Part shown: positions 46,509 to 58,804 of the stretch, in pieces
Layout of the letters: each line of letters opens with the position of its first letter
Numbering within the stretch: position 1 is the first letter of the stretch
NCBI GenBank assembly: GCA_015499995.1
Contig: JADNRV010000215.1
Location: 1-64,000 of the forward strand
From: Flammula alnicola
Lineage: Eukaryota; Basidiomycota; Agaricomycetes; Agaricales; Strophariaceae
Length of the DNA: 64,000 nt
Direction: 5' to 3'
Notes under the pieces: generated by a model
The model's input: the letters and a program-made list of their open reading frames with translations, nothing else
Told to the model about the DNA's origin: nothing
The model's database searches: none
Made by a program: the position numbers and the translations under genes

Positions 46509-48354
46509 TTCTTCGAAGGTGATGCTGAGTGGTGGCAGTAGTAGAACGTTAGTACTTGTCCGACTGTCAAAACTTGGGTGACTTTTTATACCGCAAGCAC
46601 GCTGTGTTTCTGCCAATGAGACTTCGCTTAGGATTTGTTATTGGTGAACGTGCCAAGAAATTTACCTCGACGTGGTTCTGTTGACATCCACGAACCCCTC
46701 TTTCAACTCCGAGAAATGTAAAGAGAATAACGCAGTATTCGGTACCCTCGACATCAAGACGGATTATTCCTTGGAACTAACGTGCCTACTTGCGCGTGTT
46801 TTCTGTATTTGTTCAGAGCCCTGGATTTCGCCAAGACGAGCTCCAGACGAACTCCGAATTCAGACCTGCATCAGGTGGGTCAAACAGGATTCATCCAAAA
46901 GACAGCACCGTAACACCGATGAGTCAGAATGACATTCGCGACGACGGATATGACAGGGCATTAAAAGTGCAAAGAAGTTGAGAGACGAACGATTCACATG
47001 GAGCAGGTCCACACGCGAAGCAAGTGAACGAAACATGATTCATTTAATTTCTTCCCACATGAATCCACCGAATTTCATTATGTGGGCGTACCTAGGGAAA
47101 ATAAGTTAATTGCGTTATACCAGGCTTAAATTGCACTGCACCTAGGGACTCACGTCCAGCGCAAAATGATTCCAGTCGTAGACGATCCTAAAGCACCACC
47201 TCTTCTCCGATCTCCTTACAGAAGCAAACCCAACCGCTTGATAGGATGCAAGTTTGACACATAGGCATGAGACCAGTGGTGTTCTAGCACCTGAGAAGCG
47301 AAAGGGCCTGAGAGCAGTTAACTACGATATACAGATGAAGGTACCCGATATAGGACGGAGTTACCTCAGAGTGTGGATGTCCTCAAAATTTCCACCTTAT
47401 CATCGCTCGCTCCTCGACAAGATTCGGCATCGAGTCGTGGCGCACGAGTGGGCTCAGGAAAAGATGGCCCGATGGCATACGGTGAGAGGAGGATAATATG
47501 GGTCTCAACGGCAGAGATATCATCTGAGTCGCTCCTGCAATTCCTGCTCCAGGGTGGAGAATCCCTTGGTGACGCAAAATCGCAAATCGCGATGCTGGGT
47601 GAGTATCTGAGTCATGACGATGAATGTTCAAACTCAAACTCAAGGTAGAAACGCACACACAAAAGTCGAAAGATCGGCAAGATTCGCCGCTCCGCCACCC
47701 CTGGGCGACATGATGGTAGATAGAGAGAGAGAATTTGACTGCCAATAGATTTTGTAAATGCCGACTCATTGCTATGAAAAAATGGAATACGGGTACTTAC
47801 CTGGTAGAGAAAACGTCTCGTACTCCCCTCATCGGCGGTGAGATTGGGTGCTGCCCAGCAAGTCATGTACAGTCATCGATCTAATCGAGTACAGGTTCTC
47901 TATACATCCAGATTCCACGCCAGGATGGGGCCGAAAGTTGAAGAGAAATTAAACACGCCGTCGACAGAAGCACGGGGTCGAAACAAATATGTGTATGGCC
48001 AGCGAAGGGACAATTCGGTGACGGTTGAGAATCACCTTCCTCCTTGCAGAAGTGGGACGGGCAACTCCAGAGTTCGACTTGTTGGAAATAGGAGACGTGG
48101 CGAAAGAGAGCTTGAGATGCTCTGTGTAACAGAGAATTGAGAATCAAGAGAGAATCAAGGACGAGTTGAAAATTTTTGAGAATGAGTTCAAGTTGAGGTT
48201 GAACCGAAGGGGAATACACGGGTGACGTAAGCAAGGCCAACCAGTTTTCGCTCTCCGCCTGGACCATTCCGCTCAAGCGTCTTTTTTCAATTGCCAGCAC
48301 TGGCAGCGAGCACCCAATTCTTGTTACTTACACGTAACTACTAGTTGCTTCGCG
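46509..48354. other. Intergenic, no supported gene; right part mirrors 40.4-40.7 kb
   Basis: The left part should hold the hydrophobin promoter on the minus strand; TTTTTATACC near 46584 includes a possible TATA element (reverse strand GGTATAAAA) about 75 bp before the ATG. Frames of 60-128 codons at 47250-47870 overlap on both strands and lack family signs. 48000-48320 is the inverted match of 40440-40740. Confidence 0.45.
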
Positions 48355-49080
48355 ATGCCCAATATCCTCAACCTCGCTCCTGAAACCTTTCTCGAGATCT
48401 TCGAGAATCTACGCTTGACCTATCTCTTCGCCTGCAAGACCTGCCGTACCTTTCTACGGATTATCTCTGAATCCCTTACTCAGTTGTCTATGCTGAGACA
48501 GAGAGAATCGGCGTGGGGAACGTTGAGTTGCATGTCTGTCATTGACAACATCAGGATTCCGTAAGGAGCGCCCGACTGGATTGATCTACTCTCTGCTATC
48601 AGTGTTTCTCCTGGAGTCTGTGCGTTTCGGAGATTTTTTCCCCGGATTCTATCGTTTAGGTTACCGTCAAGCCTCGAAGATCTCTCTAATCAATGGAGAA
48701 ACCTTGATAACCCTATACAATCTCGGGCGATTGCACAGGCGCCAGCCATCCAAGAGCATGACCTTTTGGCTTGGGTGGAATTGGAGGAGATATCATCCAG
48801 TAAGAGCATATTCACCCAATTTTCCCTTTTACAATACTCCGACAATACACTCCATAGCGATGCTTCAACCCCGCTCATCCCTCTTGAACGTATACATTCC
48901 TGGGAGGACCAACCATCAACGTTCATGGACATTTGTGGAGAGAATCTCGTAATTCTCATGTTTTTCGACTCTGTTCACTGGATGGAGTGCACGTTTAACA
49001 GGAAGGATGTTGTGTTGTACGTCTGTGACTGGAAAACTGGACGTAGGAAAATGATATGGCTGTCCTTCTTAATAGAATGA
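48355..49080 (+). pseudogene. F-box protein relic, copy 2
   Basis: MPNILNLAPETFLEIFENLR opens an F-box frame like copy 1, then TYLFACKTCRTF. About 50 bp present in copy 1 (ELEQAGMRDNPYC region) are deleted, and the frame ends at IDNIRIP. Homology continues in other frames (STPLIPLERIHSWEDQPSTF, and VLYVCDWKTGRRKMIWLSFL near the end), which reaches further than copy 1. At least two frameshifts make it a pseudogene. It lies 5' of NACHT 2 as copy 1 lies 5' of the NACHT relic. Confidence 0.75.
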
Positions 49081-49793
49081 TCACAATGCATCTCTTTTCA
49101 TTGAAACATAGACCGACCCAATTTACTGGAGAAATATCGACCTTCATTTACTCGTAGGTTTTGTCTTCCTCCGCGAGGACATTATGATGACATTTAACTC
49201 CCCCTCCCAGCGCGGCCATCATCTTCCTGCACTTCATCAGCAACGACAACCATAGACGCAAGAGTTTCATCTTGATTGTTCGCAGAAGTTTTTGCTAAAC
49301 TTGTTGCCCTTCTATTTGCTCCCCGCTTCTACGATCATCTAGGACTTTTGAGGACCGCCTATTACCCGGTGGTTCAACATTGGCTCGTTCACCCGCCCTC
49401 TCCGCCCCATAACATTCGGTCAACACTTCATCACTCCGTCTCGACGGACTCGATAATCGACCCTGCTGAATAACCCTTCTGTCGGGATGCATTGACACGA
49501 CCACAGATATGAGTATGTTCTTACTAGGGAGTCTCTTTTTATACAAGTCAATATGTACATGTGTAAGAGAGAGAATCAAGACGAATGAGTTTCTTGTGCG
49601 GATGTGCCTGACCCTGATCGACGTAAAGTACTGCCAAATAGGCACAGCCTCATGCCTTGCGTTCAACCAATTCAACGCTTCTGGCTTCTTGTCACAGAAT
49701 CCCCTTTCCCCTCCCTTACTTGAGCAACTTGAACTAGTGTTTCGACGGTGTCAGCGTGACTTGATGCAACTTACTCCTCCAATCTAGAATTCA
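49081..49793. other. Upstream region of NACHT 2
   Basis: No gene of its own. 49500-49790 matches the inverted flank of the NACHT relic (38600-38890) and, more weakly, 16250-16500 before NACHT 1, for example GGATGTGCCTGACCCTGATC. The conserved ATGCAACTTACTCCTCC near 49763 corresponds to the NACHT 1 start but runs into TAG after seven codons, so translation probably begins at 49794. Confidence 0.6.
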
Positions 49794-51752
49794 ATGTTGT
49801 CACTGTCCAACGCCGTGGTTAATGGGGGGACATTCACTCAGCACAACTACCCCAGTAGCATGAATATCAACAGCGCTAAAGGTGCGACACGATGTTTCGC
49901 AAAGGATATGATCTCACTAGTCAATGGAAACTATTAGGAGGGTTTGAGCGCCTTCAAGAAGCGGTGGCCTCTTCGGCTTTCCACAACTCTGAGCAGCAGG
50001 TCGATCCCCCAAAATGTCATCCAAATACGCGACTCGCGGTTTTGCGGAAGGTCATGGACTGGATTCAGAACAGCAAGGATCGAGACGCGTGGATCATGTG
50101 GCTAAATGGTGCCGCAGGAGCAGGAAAGTCAGCAATTGCTCGATCCATCGCTGAGATGTGCGAACGAGCGAAACTGGCGTTGGCCACCTTCTTTTTCTTC
50201 AGGACGGACCCGACGCGTAATACTGCCAAACCACTGGTGGCTACGCTCGCCTATCAAATCGCTATAAGCATTCCGCTCGCTCGCTCGATTATTGTAGAAG
50301 CTCTCGACCGCGATCCCCTTCTCTTTGGACGGTCATTCGAATGGCAGTTTAAAGCCTTGATCATTCAACCTCTCCAGCAGCTCAGGCGGCAGCCTGATAG
50401 TCCAGTCAACCTCACATCTCCATTCCTAATTATAATCGACGGTCTTGATGAGTGCGATGGCCGCGATTTGCAAACCAACATCATTTACGCCATTTCAGAC
50501 GCTCTACGGGATCCAAATCTTCCCTTAGTATGCCTTATCGCCAGCCGTCCGGAGCAACAGCTCACTATGGCGTTCAATTCAAGCAAGGTGGCCAACATCG
50601 TTACGCGATTGCCCTTAGACAATACGTATCTTCCTGACAAAGACATTCGCCTCTTCCTCAACGACAAGTTCACCGAAATCAAAAATAGCCACCCGTTCAA
50701 GCATCTCATTGACTCATCTTGGCCAGCTGAAGACGTTGCTAAAAACATCGTCGAAAAATCCTCCGGCCAGTTCATATATGCATCAGTGGTGATAAATTTC
50801 GTGTCTTCGTCGCGTCACCACCCTGTTCAACGTCTGGAGGTCGTCCGAGGCATACGCCTCGCTCGCCTCGATACACCATTCGCGCAGCTTGACGCACTGT
50901 ACATACATATCTTCTCATGTGTAGAGGATATTAACTCCACTATGCTAGTACTCAGCTGTGCGATTTTGGGGTTCTCCGCCGGCATTGCCTTCATCAAGCA
51001 ATTTCTATCTTTGGGTGAGGGAGACGTAGAGATTGCATTGGCTGACTTGACATCGGTTGTTGAGGTCACCCATTCCGCCTCCGTCAAATTTCTTCATGCG
51101 TCCCTACCTGACTTTCTACTCGATCCTGCTCGATTGCAAAAGTATTATATTGACCCTCTACATAGGCATGCTGATTTCGCTCACCGCTGGTTTGAACATT
51201 TCAAAGCTTCCACACGTACGACCCAATCTCATATTTCTATCTATTTCGTTTACTAATTCAAGCTACGTGCCTTTCACTGAACAGCGATAGATAAATATTT
51301 GGTCCCTAGTTCATCATACACGCGAGAAATGATCAAGCATTTAGAAGTTGCCGTCCCCACCAATGAACTCCAACAAGATATCTTGGAATTTTTGCCTCGT
51401 CCTGACTACCTTTTATACCCCGACACGATCGAACATATGTCAAAACTTCTCTCTTCCATCAAAGCACTGGTGAGGTCCATCGATTGACCTGAAGTCTTTT
51501 TAATCTGACAAAGTTTAACAGGATTTTCAGGACGATCATAGAGCGTACAATCAGAAGCTCGAATTAATCACTCGGATGGCCAAAGACTGGTATCCGGATG
51601 ACTACCGCTCTTTGGGTGAACATCACGGCATTTCTCAAATCCTTGTTAAACTCGAATTCGAGCAGCATGCCCGCAAGCATCTCAAAGCCGAAGAATACGG
51701 GCAAGAGAAAATCAGCGTGCACGAGCGTGCGTGGCGTGCTTGGTGTGCTTAG
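49794..51752 (+). CDS. NACHT-domain STAND NTPase 2, C-terminus replaced by element X
   Basis: Predicted exons 49794-49881, 49938-51215, 51327-51469 and 51522-51752. It parallels NACHT 1: N-terminal NAVVNGGTFTQHN, GGFERLQEAVAS, Walker A LNGAAGAGKSAIARSIAE, FFFFRTDPTRNTAK, Walker B PFLIIIDGLDECDG, ASRPEQQ, and C-terminal ELITRMAKDWYPDDYRSLGEHHG. At 51699 element X enters after AEEY, so the protein now ends GQEKISVHERAWRAWCA within the repeat (TAG at 51750-51752). The lost native end reads on after the second target copy: KQGSFLARFTRGFKMFLLGR, QK, stop at 53082-53084. Only about 25 residues changed, so ATPase function may remain. The ancestral start codon has been lost to a nearby stop. The acceptor at 51326 lacks a good pyrimidine tract and is the weakest joint. 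Confidence 0.8.
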
Positions 51753-53006
51753 CGTGGCACGCCAATGCACGCCAATGCACGCCACACACGCTAGTACACA
51801 GAACATGGTACTTTAAAAAATAAACATACTATGAGAAATATTACCTGTACCTACAACAATGCGAGCAGATTCTATCCTCTACTCACTCTCTTCTCATTTC
51901 GCCGAGGGATTGTCAGTCATTTCCACGGAAATGCTCCTGGTGAGACATGTTCCCACGGCACCTGGAACACAAAACCTCGCGCAAAACCGGCAACATGTGC
52001 CCTCCCTCTTCAAAATTAGGTAGAATGAATTTGATTGGTAGTACATTAAACATAAAAATTATTTATAAGTACTCTGAATTGTTGTGGCAGCTGATATACC
52101 CATTGACACTATCTGACCTGTCCGACATCTGTGTACTTGCATACTTGCACAGTGCGTGCACCTGCGTGCTACGCAGAAAAACCAGTGCTCCATGATATAC
52201 CAATGATGTACTCAAATAAAACTCGAGTACATCGTAGTGTACCTACAGTAACTGCAGTCCGCAACATCCTTGCCTTTGAAATACATAATATGAATATATG
52301 CATCAGCACGCCAAAAGTGGCACGCGGATGCACGCAGGTGCACGCGTGTGAATTTTAACGATTTTTTGCGTGGCACGCTCACGCACGCTCACACGTCATG
52401 ACGCACGCCAACGCACGCTTGCACGCCAATTGGGCAAACTTATGCACGCTTGCACGCCAATTGGGAAAACTCACGCACGCTCGTTAGCACAGTTCGCACG
52501 CTCTTCAGGATATTCATAACACCCAGTGGTATGTGTTGGGAATGTACTTGGACATTTCATGCGGCTTGATTGACTCGAGCGCTTATTGAGCGCTTACCTC
52601 GCTGATTCAACTTGCACGGCCTAATTGTTACTTCCTTATTTAGTATTTCATAGCACTTAGAAGTTAGTAGTGTATTCTAGATACTCTGTAAAAGGTATTT
52701 ATACAGGCCTCTTAGAGACTAGCAATATATAAGTTTACTACCTACAATTTACCTGTTACATGTATACCTGCACTGTGTACATTTCTGCAATCTCTTGTGC
52801 AAAATATCAAACAAATTTATTATACTCTATTAAATGTGTACAACGTGACGAAAAGTAGCAACACGCTAAAAGAGGCGGTTGCACGCCAAATGGGCTGAGC
52901 GTGCTGAACATGGCATGCACCGCACGCCAAAAGGGCTGAGCGTGCTGAGCGTGGCACGCTCAGGCACGCTCGTGCACGCTCAAGGCACGCCAATTTTCTC
53001 TTGCCC
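51699..53006. mobile_element. Element X copy 3 inside NACHT gene 2, TSD GAAGAATAC
   Basis: It starts GGGCAAGAGAAAATCAGCGT and ends, inverted, GGGCAAGAGAAAATTGGCGT. The 9-mer GAAGAATAC flanks it at 51690-51698 and 53007-53015. Length 1,308 bp. Both ends are packed with GCACGC/GCGTGC words; the middle (about 51800-52300 and 52500-52850) is AT-rich and carries no transposase. This copy gives the cleanest termini in the window. Confidence 0.9.
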
Positions 53007-53084
53007 GAAGAATACAAGCAAGGGTCGTTTCTTGCGCGGTTTACAAGGGGATTCAAGATGTTCCTACTTGGACGACAGAAATAA

Positions 53085-54561
53085 GGCCTTGTTGAGTCTG
53101 ATCTCGTAGTAGTAGATTGGTATCAGTTTTGGCGATTGTGGTTACGGTAATCGGTAGTTCGAGTAGTAATGAAAGATAATTTCGTTTACTTATCTACTAT
53201 TTAGTTGCGTCTAATGTTCAGCTCGATTTTGGGGCATCCCGAGGATAATTATTTCAGTAGAATATCCATGTCGAATAAATGGTCCTGTATCAATTGCCTA
53301 TGAGAGCTCAACTCACGTTTCAAGACTCAGTCAGCCGACGAAGTATCTGCTCGAAACACCTCTCTGTGCCTTCCATACAGTATACTCCTCTTGTGCTCCT
53401 CCTTTGTCCAATTTGGCCTATTAATAATAATTCCCAATCTTGTATGTTCAAGAGCCAGTGATGCACAATCTGCGCTCAGTGTGCCCCGACGGCAAGAGTG
53501 AGAAAGCGACTGTCTATGATATCGAATATGATGACGGGAGGTCTTCTTGAATACAGTTGTCTTGATAGCATACGACATACCTCACGGAGGGGAGTACGAA
53601 ACTGAGGTGGGATCAAACATTGGACCATGTTAAAACATGAAGATAACACCAATTTTAATTCGTTCGGCCAAGGGGACAAGGAAAGTACGAATGATGCAAT
53701 TAATAATGGTCCAGTGACGTTTGCAGAATACATGGGGGCAGGCAGGAACTATGGGAAAAAGGTCCGTAAATCCATTTGCTGCTCCTTCTGATCGACATCA
53801 CAATCTGGACACGTACATGGGTGCCAACGTACTCGGGAGATATTGGACCAGAAAAATCTTGACGAAGAGGACTGCGAGGAAGCGACCAGCAGAGGGAGGG
53901 GGGAAAGCGGATGACAGCAATATCCGAGATCGCGTCGATCCTTGTACTGTATATCTGTAAGCAAGGGAAAAGTCAATGTACCCGCATTCCCTTCTCAGAC
54001 GCATATCGCCCATCCTTAAGCACGTTGAGTGATGTTGAATGTCGAGGGTGAAACTGACGTTACGCTGAGAAGCTGAGGGGATGAGTCTGGATGGGGAGGA
54101 TAGAAGGTTGGATAACTTACCTGGCGCTGTACAAGCGTCCGACACATAAATCAGGAGGGAAGCGGGGGACCAAGGGACTGTACACTGCGAAAACTCATTG
54201 TACCCGGGCATGTAGCTCGAGCTGTAAGTATAACGAAAAAAGCCAGACAAGTGGCGGGCCGGGCATTCTCCAAAACCGAACGCGGTCACGTGTGTAAATG
54301 TGTGCCCACGCCACGCCTTGTCCGCCTTGTCCTTAATTATCCACCATCGATCCCATTCGCATTCGAACCAACACATTGTGAGGGCATTTTTCTGCTGCAG
54401 CATAACCTTGTTATTTATCTTCGGTGATTGCCTAGTCTTCGCATTTTTCAATTGCGCTTGAACCCGCTTGAACCCGCTTAGTGCCACTGCATTCTCGGGC
54501 CATTTCCTAGTGGCATCTTTACCCGTACCACAAATCCTTGAATGTGGCCACTTCCAGCAAC
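53085..54561. other. Flank between NACHT 2 and FunK1 copy 2
   Basis: No supported gene. 54230-54310 matches the inverted 37.9-38.05 kb flank (CGGGCCGGGCATTCTC, GGTCACGTGTGTAAATGTG), and 54375-54540 matches the inverted upstream region of FunK1 copy 1 (25463-25640). The 274-codon minus-strand frame at 53798-54622 crosses these flanks and the FunK1 start and is not a gene. Confidence 0.6.
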
Positions 54562-57328
54562 ATGTCCCATTCCTCTTCATATTCTTCCTCCTCCTCCTCG
54601 ACTGGAAGCGGGTCGAGTTCATATTGTGAGTCGACCACCTTTAACGATGTGTATACAATCTCATTTTTTTTTACAGATTCAACTTCGATGTCGCTAAACA
54701 CACCCGTGAAGAAAAGGGTCGCTGTAATCGACAACAGCAGAGTTGAATCTATGAAAGCTGCCCTTCAACTTGATCTTACGGGGCACACCTACCGTGAGAT
54801 CTCAGTGGAGAATTTTGTCGAGAACGTGTGGGGGCTTGATAACGACAAGATTCAAAAGATCATGGCCGAGAAGCTTGTGCTAGCCAAGGATCTGCTAGAC
54901 GTCTACGAGAGCGTATTGAATACTGCCGGGAAAAGGGAAAACGACCTCCACGAGCCGTTCTGCAAGATGGCCACAGGACTATTGGACGACATTTGCAAAC
55001 TCTTTGGGATGCAGGTTGGTTCCATCCGGACAGGTTTCTGGGACTACAAGGGCGACGCAATGATTCGCAGTCAATAGACACCGAAAACCTGATATGGCTG
55101 ACGTGTTTCTCCCAATCATTCTCAGAGTGATTTGGGAGGAAGTGCGATCCGTGGTCGAATTCAAACTTAAGCGCAACAAACCTCCAACGAATGGTCGCAG
55201 GCTCTCAAATGTCCAGGAGAATGAGCCTGTTGAGGATATCACCCTCGATAAACATTCTCTGCCTTCGTTTAGTTGTGGATCCGGATCGCGGGTCAAAGAG
55301 GTTGGGGATGTCGTAGCAGGACGACAAGATCGCCACATGTCCAAGAACAATCGCTCAGCGACCCAGCATCCCATTGCCACCTCTGCCACCTCGAGAGACA
55401 CGTCGACGACTTTGTCATCTAGCACCAACTACACCAGCACCCAATCCACTCGCAAGCGGTCTCGAGACGGCGATGACCAAGGCGGCAGAAAACCGAAAAA
55501 GGGCCGTCGCTCCGTCAAGATCACCGACGATCAAATGCAACTCGCTACGTATGCGCTCGAATGCCTCGGGGCAGGCAGCCGCCACTATACCACCGGAATA
55601 TTCATCGACAAATGTAAAGTTAGCTTATGGTACTACGATCGTACTGCCGTCATACGCACCGTCAACTTCGATTTTACTACCGAGAAGGGCGCCTCATACC
55701 TTGGGCTGACTCTCTTTGCTCTCGGTCAGTGCGACCTGCGTCAGGCAGGATTTGATCCCCACATACACAAGTTCATTCGTCCAGCTCAGCCTGATGCCGT
55801 TATTCTCGAATCCGATATTCAACCTCTCGACAAGCCGCCCGTAGAGACGGTTCATGTATGCGCCAAGTCCTCTACAGAGATGACTTCCGTGTGCGAAGAA
55901 TGCCCTAGAACAATGAGTGGCGTCTGTTCTCGGTGCGCCAAAGAGCTAGCCGAGGTGTGCAGGATGTGCACCAAGAAGACGACGAGCATCTGTTACAGGT
56001 TCCCCAAATCCGAAGGAAAACCTGACTACGTTTTCCCTGTGTCTAAGGTTCTTGCTACTTACCGGGGCATTAATGGCCGTGGCACTTATGTTGCTTCCGT
56101 CTACGCAGGGCGCGTTGGAAGCAAGCTACGAAATTCGTTATACGCTCTGAAAATGAGCTGGCAATATATATCACGGACGCACGAGGGGGATCTCCTTCAG
56201 AAGGTTCGAGCAACGCTTCCGCCATACTGGCAAAAGCGCCTTCCAAACCCATTATTCTATGCAAAATATACCTCGGAGGAACTGGGCCTCCCTAGCTCGA
56301 AGATGAAGAGCATTCTCGAGGATCCCAATGCACCAGATAATGTGATTCAAGGCCGTGATCTCCATGTGTTGGTGTCTAACCTCTACGCGCCTCTGTGGGA
56401 AGCCAGGGATGTGGAGGAATTCAAACGTGTATTCTTGGACTGTGTTGAATGTGAGTACCGTTGTTTTCTTCAGAGACACCTTGCGACTGATCAAGCTGCC
56501 ATTTCAGGCCATTATCATGTATTCACGTCAGGACGGGTGATTCATCGAGATATCAGCCAAAACAATTTGATGATCTGGCGTCCTGGCCAAACTGATAAAA
56601 TTCCAGTCGAAAACTCGGTGACACAGAACGACCATGAGTCTGTGGGTGGACGAGATACAGAAGATATGGAACCCGACGACGATTCAAAGGATATATCGTC
56701 CGCGTCTCCGCCTATCGAAGAGCAGGAGACCATCGGTGTTCTGAACGACTTAGATCTAGGAATGGAGGTCAATGATAAAGGAGAACCTCCTCTCTCTGCC
56801 AACCACCACCGTACAGGAACATTTCCTTTCATGGCTCGCGATCTCCTCCAACAGGAACTGGAAATTCCTCACCATCTTTATCGACATGACCTAGAATCTT
56901 TCTTCTACATTCTCATCTGGGCGGCTACCCACTATGACTTCAACAATAAAGCAGAACCATTAAGACCGACGCCTCGTATACTTCGATTTTGGGCGGATGA
57001 AGATCACGCCTATGACCACAAAGTTTTGCTGTACAGCAAAGACAATTTTAAAAAGATCGAAGAGTCAAAACTCGCTCAGTTCGATGAAATTTGGGTCAAG
57101 TGGATCAAGCCACTCCGGGCGCTCTTCAAGTCTGCTTTCAACTATGTTGAAGAATGTGAAGAGGAAGTAAAAGAAAGGGAAGGTCAGGAGGGTCTCAACC
57201 GTCTCCTGGTCGATTGCGGTGGCAAGATAACATTCGAGAAATTTATGGAGGCTATTGGCGAAACCCCTCGCGGACTTGACCCAGAAGATTTCGCGCCTAC
57301 AATCTCACTGGAATCCTTCGACGAGTAG
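54562..57328 (+). pseudogene. FunK1 kinase-like, copy 2, broken in the middle
   Basis: Closely similar to copy 1 along its full length, including CxxC motifs (CEEC, CSRC, CRMC), YALKMSW, GRVIHRDISQNNLMI, LNDLDLG and HDLESFFYILIWAATHY. It keeps the native C-terminal end (METPRGLDPEDFAP-like, then SLESFDE, stop 57328). The start ATG used by copy 1 reads GTG here; the next ATG is 54562. At about 55074 copy 1 reads SQETDRKPDMADVF, while copy 2 has SQ then TAG plus a 2-bp loss, so the frame is broken twice within about 20 bp. A large second frame (55094-57328) remains open and could give a kinase-core product if translated from an inner ATG. The 57-bp intron at 56451-56507 is here free of stops. 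Confidence 0.85.
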
Positions 57329-57784
57329 AGTATGCAAATTGTATTAAAACTCGTCATTTTATTCATATATCTCTACTGTATTCATAAAAGACAGAATGAA
57401 AATTTTGCAGTGGGAAGGCGGAAATGGATATCAATGGGAATACTTCGTCGAGCTTCGTCATCAGTCGACATGCATGTAGAAGTCGCACCACCGGCAAGTT
57501 GGCAAGTTGGAGCTCGAGAGATTTGATTACCGAGCAACTTGAACAAGACATACAAGATCTCTTATGCATAGTTGACTAGGCAACTTGATCATGACAGAGT
57601 AAGTTCAACGCGTTCAATATTAACGATCAAGAAGTTCAACGTTTGGCAGACGCGGACGCAGCCTGGCTGCGGCTCTCTGACACTGATACTCTCTGCCACT
57701 GCCACTTTTTGCCACTGCCTACGGAATTCGTGAATCCTGGGCCCCAGGCTCACCACTCAGCGCTCAGCGCTCAACCTCGAACAG
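57329..57784. other. No supported gene
   Basis: The 3' flank of FunK1 copy 2, then sequence containing repeated AACTTGATC/AAGTTCAACG words and a repeat CACTCAGCGCTCAGCGCTCA near 57755. The right edge leads into a core promoter at 57785. Confidence 0.4.
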
Positions 57785-57790
57785 TATAAA
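57785..57790 (+). promoter_or_regulatory. TATA box of a beheaded gene
   Basis: TATAAA followed by a 5'-UTR-like stretch with an intron (GTACGTTCG near 57851 to CTGTAG near 57926) and an ATG in good context (CCACAATGCC) at 57946. The layout is that of a real gene 5' end, but the gene body is gone. Confidence 0.5.
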
Positions 57791-57945
57791 GACAGCTTAC
57801 GACGTGTTCTGGATAGCAACACAGAACAACTGAATCAGGCCTTCTCCATACGTACGTTCGACTATTCTACCAGTAGCTATGCATAATTTTGCGGGTCGAT
57901 TGTTAACAGTTTCTTTGGTTCTGTAGGATTATCACCTCAACCACA

Positions 57946-58637
57946 ATGCCGCCTTTGCAGTCGCCCCGGAAAGCCAACGCCGCATTCACCCCTTCTTATG
58001 TGCATGTAGTAGTTTTCATGAAATTCTCGAACATTAGCTTTCCCCCGCAAGTCGAATAGTCGTACTCTTCATCATCCAGTCTTGGGAGGGGAGCTTCACG
58101 TATAGCTTGCAAAAACCCTGCCAAAGTAGATATAGCCAACCCCGAATGGTGGAAAATGTACCTCCCGCAGTCGATGGAAGTGGTCCTGCTCCTGCTCCGC
58201 CGGACGACGGGTATTCTGGGGAGGCAGGCGAGTCGGCGAGTAGGGGAGTTAGAAGATGCACTAAATGGACTGCCGGGCACCCCGTCAAGTCGAAAAATAT
58301 TAGAAAGGGGAGGGAAGCTGGCTCCCATGTCAGTGCGGTATATGTTCAAGGATAGGTTTTTGGTTGAGGATGGTTCAGAGATGGGACGGCAGAGGTGGTC
58401 CCTGAAGTATTCCGCAACTTTGCGAGTCAGATCAAAGCAAGCCTGACACTTGACATCGCCACCGAAAGGGTACGGAAGATTTTGCCTACTGAGATTAGGC
58501 GAGAGAGGGATGAAGACTTGGGCGCGAGGGCACTCTTCCCTGATGTGGATATCGTGGATATCGAAGGCGGTCATTTGGACTTCTTGGAAGATAAAGCGCT
58601 TCTAAGGAGTATCCAGGGAGATTATTATGTTGGTTAA
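57946..58637 (+). pseudogene. Remains of a second NRPS-like gene: 5' end and thioesterase end
   Basis: ATG 57946 gives MPPLQSPRKANAAFTPSY, which resembles the N-terminus of basidiomycete NRPS-like adenylating enzymes. After a foreign insert (about 58000-58110, minus-strand FunK1-like) the sequence resumes inside a thioesterase. DPAKVDIANPEWW starts near 58120, then EDALNGLPGTPSSRKI, SVRYMFKDRFLVEDGSE and, after a 1-bp loss near 58405, VFRNFASQIKASL to GGHLDFLEDKALLRSIQGDY and stop at 58637. The same residues end the intact synthetase at 45150-45671. So the adenylation, carrier and half the thioesterase are deleted. Homology is certain for the 3' part; the 5' link is an inference. Confidence 0.75.
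58000..58110 (-). pseudogene. FunK1 C-terminal fragment, inverted inside the NRPS-like relic
   Basis: The minus strand reads REAPLPRLDDEEYDYSTCGG then KLMFENFMK, which fits the conserved C-terminal block of FunK1 proteins (compare RLLVDCGGKITFEKFMEA in copies 1 and 2). It differs from both copies, so it comes from a third FunK1 gene. It is the only part left. Confidence 0.6.
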
Positions 58638-58804
58638 TTGTAAAATATTTTTGGAAAGCAGTTTGCAGGCAAATAGTGAATATGCTGGACAGAAAATGCA
58701 GATAGTATGAAACCCTTCAGGAACAGGAACATCGAGAACCCGAATTCAATAAAACAAAGTTGATGGAATACTTGAGCAAAAACGGGCGTCGGCTCGAGAA
58801 GAAT

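Noticed and set aside
53798..54622. 274-codon minus-strand frame
   Set aside because: It crosses duplicated non-coding flanks and the start of FunK1 copy 2, has no domain, and is not kept in the matching flank near 25.4-25.6 or 38 kb.
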